Source of the DNA: Candidatus Zhuqueibacterota bacterium RBG_16_48_16
GTDB lineage: Bacteria > Zhuqueibacterota > Zhuqueibacteria > Residuimicrobiales > Sediminimicrobiaceae
Assembly: GCA_001771235.1 (NCBI GenBank)
Contig: METF01000318.1
Span: 1-5,826, forward strand
Direction: 5' to 3'
Length of the DNA: 5,826 nucleotides
The notes under the pieces were generated by a model. It was not told the DNA's origin. It was given only the letters and a program-made list of their open reading frames with translations, and did not search any database. This document shows positions 4,657-5,826 of this stretch, in pieces; position 1 is the first letter of the stretch; the number at the start of each line of letters is the position of its first letter. A program made the translations under genes and the position numbers.

Positions 4657-5826
4657 ATAAATTCTAATCGAAAAATTCTCCGCGATATTGCCGAGGCCAT
4701 CAAGGGAACCGAGCAGGATTTTACCGACGGAAGCATCGGACGGGCGATTCTGTTACTTTCGATTCCAATGGTTCTGGAAATGGCGATGGAATCCGTTTTC
4801 GCTGTGGTGGATATTTATTTTGTCTCGAGACTCGGCGCCGACGCCGTTGCCGTAGTCGGATTGACCGAATCGATGATGACGATTATCTATGCCATCGCCG
4901 TTGGCCTGTCCATGGCCACAACGGCCATCGTGGCGCGCAGAATAGGCGAGAAAAATCCTCACGGCGCCACCATCGCCGCAGTTCAGGCCATCGGAATCGG
5001 GATTTTTATTTCGCTGCCCATCATGGCCATCGGGATCATTGGCTCGCAACGTCTGCTGCAGCTTATGGGTGCATCGACACACACTATTGAATCCTATTCG
5101 GGCTATACGGCGGTGATGTTACGTGGCAATGTCGTCATCATGCTTATTTTCATCATCAATGCCGTCTATCGCGCCGCCGGCGATGCCGCCATTGCCATGC
5201 GGGTTCTTTGGCTGGCAAACATTTTGAACTGCATTCTGGATCCGTGTCTGATATTTGGCCTGGGTCCCTTCCCCGAATTAGGCGTCGAGGGTGCGGCCAT
5301 TGCGACGAATATCGGTCGCGGTTCGGCTGTGATATATCAATTTGCCTTGCTTGGTCGCAAAGGGCGAATAACCGTCCAAAGAACAGATATAAAAATCGAC
5401 ATCAAGGTCATATTACGCCTTCTGCGCCTGTCACTGGGCGGGATCGGCCAACTGGTCATCGCCACCTCGAGCTGGATAGGGCTGTATCGTATTGTGGCTG
5501 TTTTTGGCAGTGAGGCCCTGGCCGGATATACCATCGCCATTCGCATCGTCATCTTTTCCCTTTTGCCCTCCTGGGGCATGAGCAATGCGGCGGCCACTTT
5601 GGTGGGACAAAACCTGGGCGCGCACAAGCCGGAACGGGCTGAAAAATCGGTGTGGCTGTCCGGACTGATCAACGTGATCTTTTTATGCGGCGTGGGAGTG
5701 CTCTTTAATCTGTTCTCCGGCTTTTTCGTGGAGCTGTTCACCAGCGAGGAAAATGTGGTCGCCATCGGCAGAACCTGTTTACGCATCCTCAGTCTCGGCT
5801 ATCTTTTTTACGGCTTTGGTATGGTC
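4657..5826 (+). CDS. MATE-family multidrug efflux transporter, 3' end outside window, start codon unclear
   Basis: An inner-membrane antiporter of the MATE family, expected to export drugs or other organic cations in exchange for Na+ or H+. The frame stays open to the window edge; counting from 4657 it gives 390 residues, so roughly 60-80 of the family's usual 450-470 are missing. Visible marks: IPMVLEMAMESVFAVVD (36-52), GLTESMM (68-74), YRAAGDA (171-177), LDPCLIFG (194-201), GVEGAAIAT (209-217) and, in the second half, SNAAATLVGQNLGAHKPERA (309-328). Two repeated bundles of hydrophobic helices fit the family. The family-like N-terminus (AEAIKGTEQDFTDGSIGRAI, 12-31) is intact, yet between the in-frame TAG at 4651 and ATG 4768 there is no ATG, GTG or TTG. 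I start the feature at ATA 4657, which follows AGGGA at 4646-4650 by 6 bases and gives the expected N-terminal length. ATA may be a rare start or a mutated ATG. Starting at 4768 would cut into the first membrane helix. Confidence 0.85.
   Translation, partial: MNSNRKILRDIAEAIKGTEQDFTDGSIGRAILLLSIPMVLEMAMESVFAVVDIYFVSRLGADAVAVVGLTESMMTIIYAIAVGLSMATTAIVARRIGEKNPHGATIAAVQAIGIGIFISLPIMAIGIIGSQRLLQLMGASTHTIESYSGYTAVMLRGNVVIMLIFIINAVYRAAGDAAIAMRVLWLANILNCILDPCLIFGLGPFPELGVEGAAIATNIGRGSAVIYQFALLGRKGRITVQRTDIKIDIKVILRLLRLSLGGIGQLVIATSSWIGLYRIVAVFGSEALAGYTIAIRIVIFSLLPSWGMSNAAATLVGQNLGAHKPERAEKSVWLSGLINVIFLCGVGVLFNLFSGFFVELFTSEENVVAIGRTCLRILSLGYLFYGFGMV

Noticed and set aside
4570..4660. Complete tRNA gene on the minus strand around GGTTCAAATCC
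   Set aside because: Only three T-stem pairs form, and no acceptor stem, D-arm, anticodon arm or CCA can be placed at the required distances.
4753..5082. Minus-strand open frame opposite the MATE gene
   Set aside because: The plus strand here has clear MATE motifs; the antisense frame is a composition artefact rich in H, D, N and G.

Overview
The window is a bacterial chromosome segment of moderate GC. Codon use, Shine-Dalgarno sites and protein families all look bacterial. No rRNA, intact tRNA, CRISPR or insertion sequence is visible, so the host cannot be named with confidence. The MATE subfamily and the eukaryote-like helicase-TPR protein would fit a free-living environmental lineage (for example Bacteroidota/Calditrichota-type or deltaproteobacterial relatives), but this is only an impression.

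Layout. (1) Bases 1-16 hold the first codons of a minus-strand gene with a strong ribosome binding site; the rest lies outside the window. (2) Bases 17-136 are an AT-rich divergent intergenic region. It has a good sigma-70-like promoter pointing right (TTGAAA, 17-base spacer, TATATT), an inverted repeat flanking its -10 box, and a perfect 10-base palindrome just upstream of the next ribosome binding site. (3) Bases 137-304 encode a 55-residue antitoxin-like protein that ends at a TAG. Sense reading resumes at once and continues to a TGA that overlaps the next start codon (ATGA). The antitoxin therefore looks C-terminally truncated by a nonsense change. (4) Bases 322-4584 encode a 1420-residue protein. 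It has an N-terminal RelE/ParE-like toxin-fold domain, then a complete UvrD/Rep-like superfamily 1 helicase core, then about 690 residues of degenerate TPR-like helical repeats. (5) Bases 4585-4656 are a short junction with no clear terminator. (6) From about 4657 to the right edge runs a MATE-family multidrug/Na+ or H+ antiporter gene. Its family-conserved N-terminus is present but has no ATG, GTG or TTG where one is expected; an ATA sits there instead.

How the parts may work together. The antitoxin-like gene and the toxin-fold-helicase-TPR gene have the order, spacing and autoregulatory-looking promoter of a type II toxin-antitoxin operon, but the 'toxin' is a fusion to a large nucleic-acid motor and a protein-interaction scaffold. 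This is the strongest candidate here for an unusual system. It could be a stress or anti-invader module in which the RelE-like fold docks the antitoxin or RNA/ribosome and the helicase does the work. That role is inference; the domains and gene order are read from the sequence. The MATE gene is probably an unrelated neighbour.
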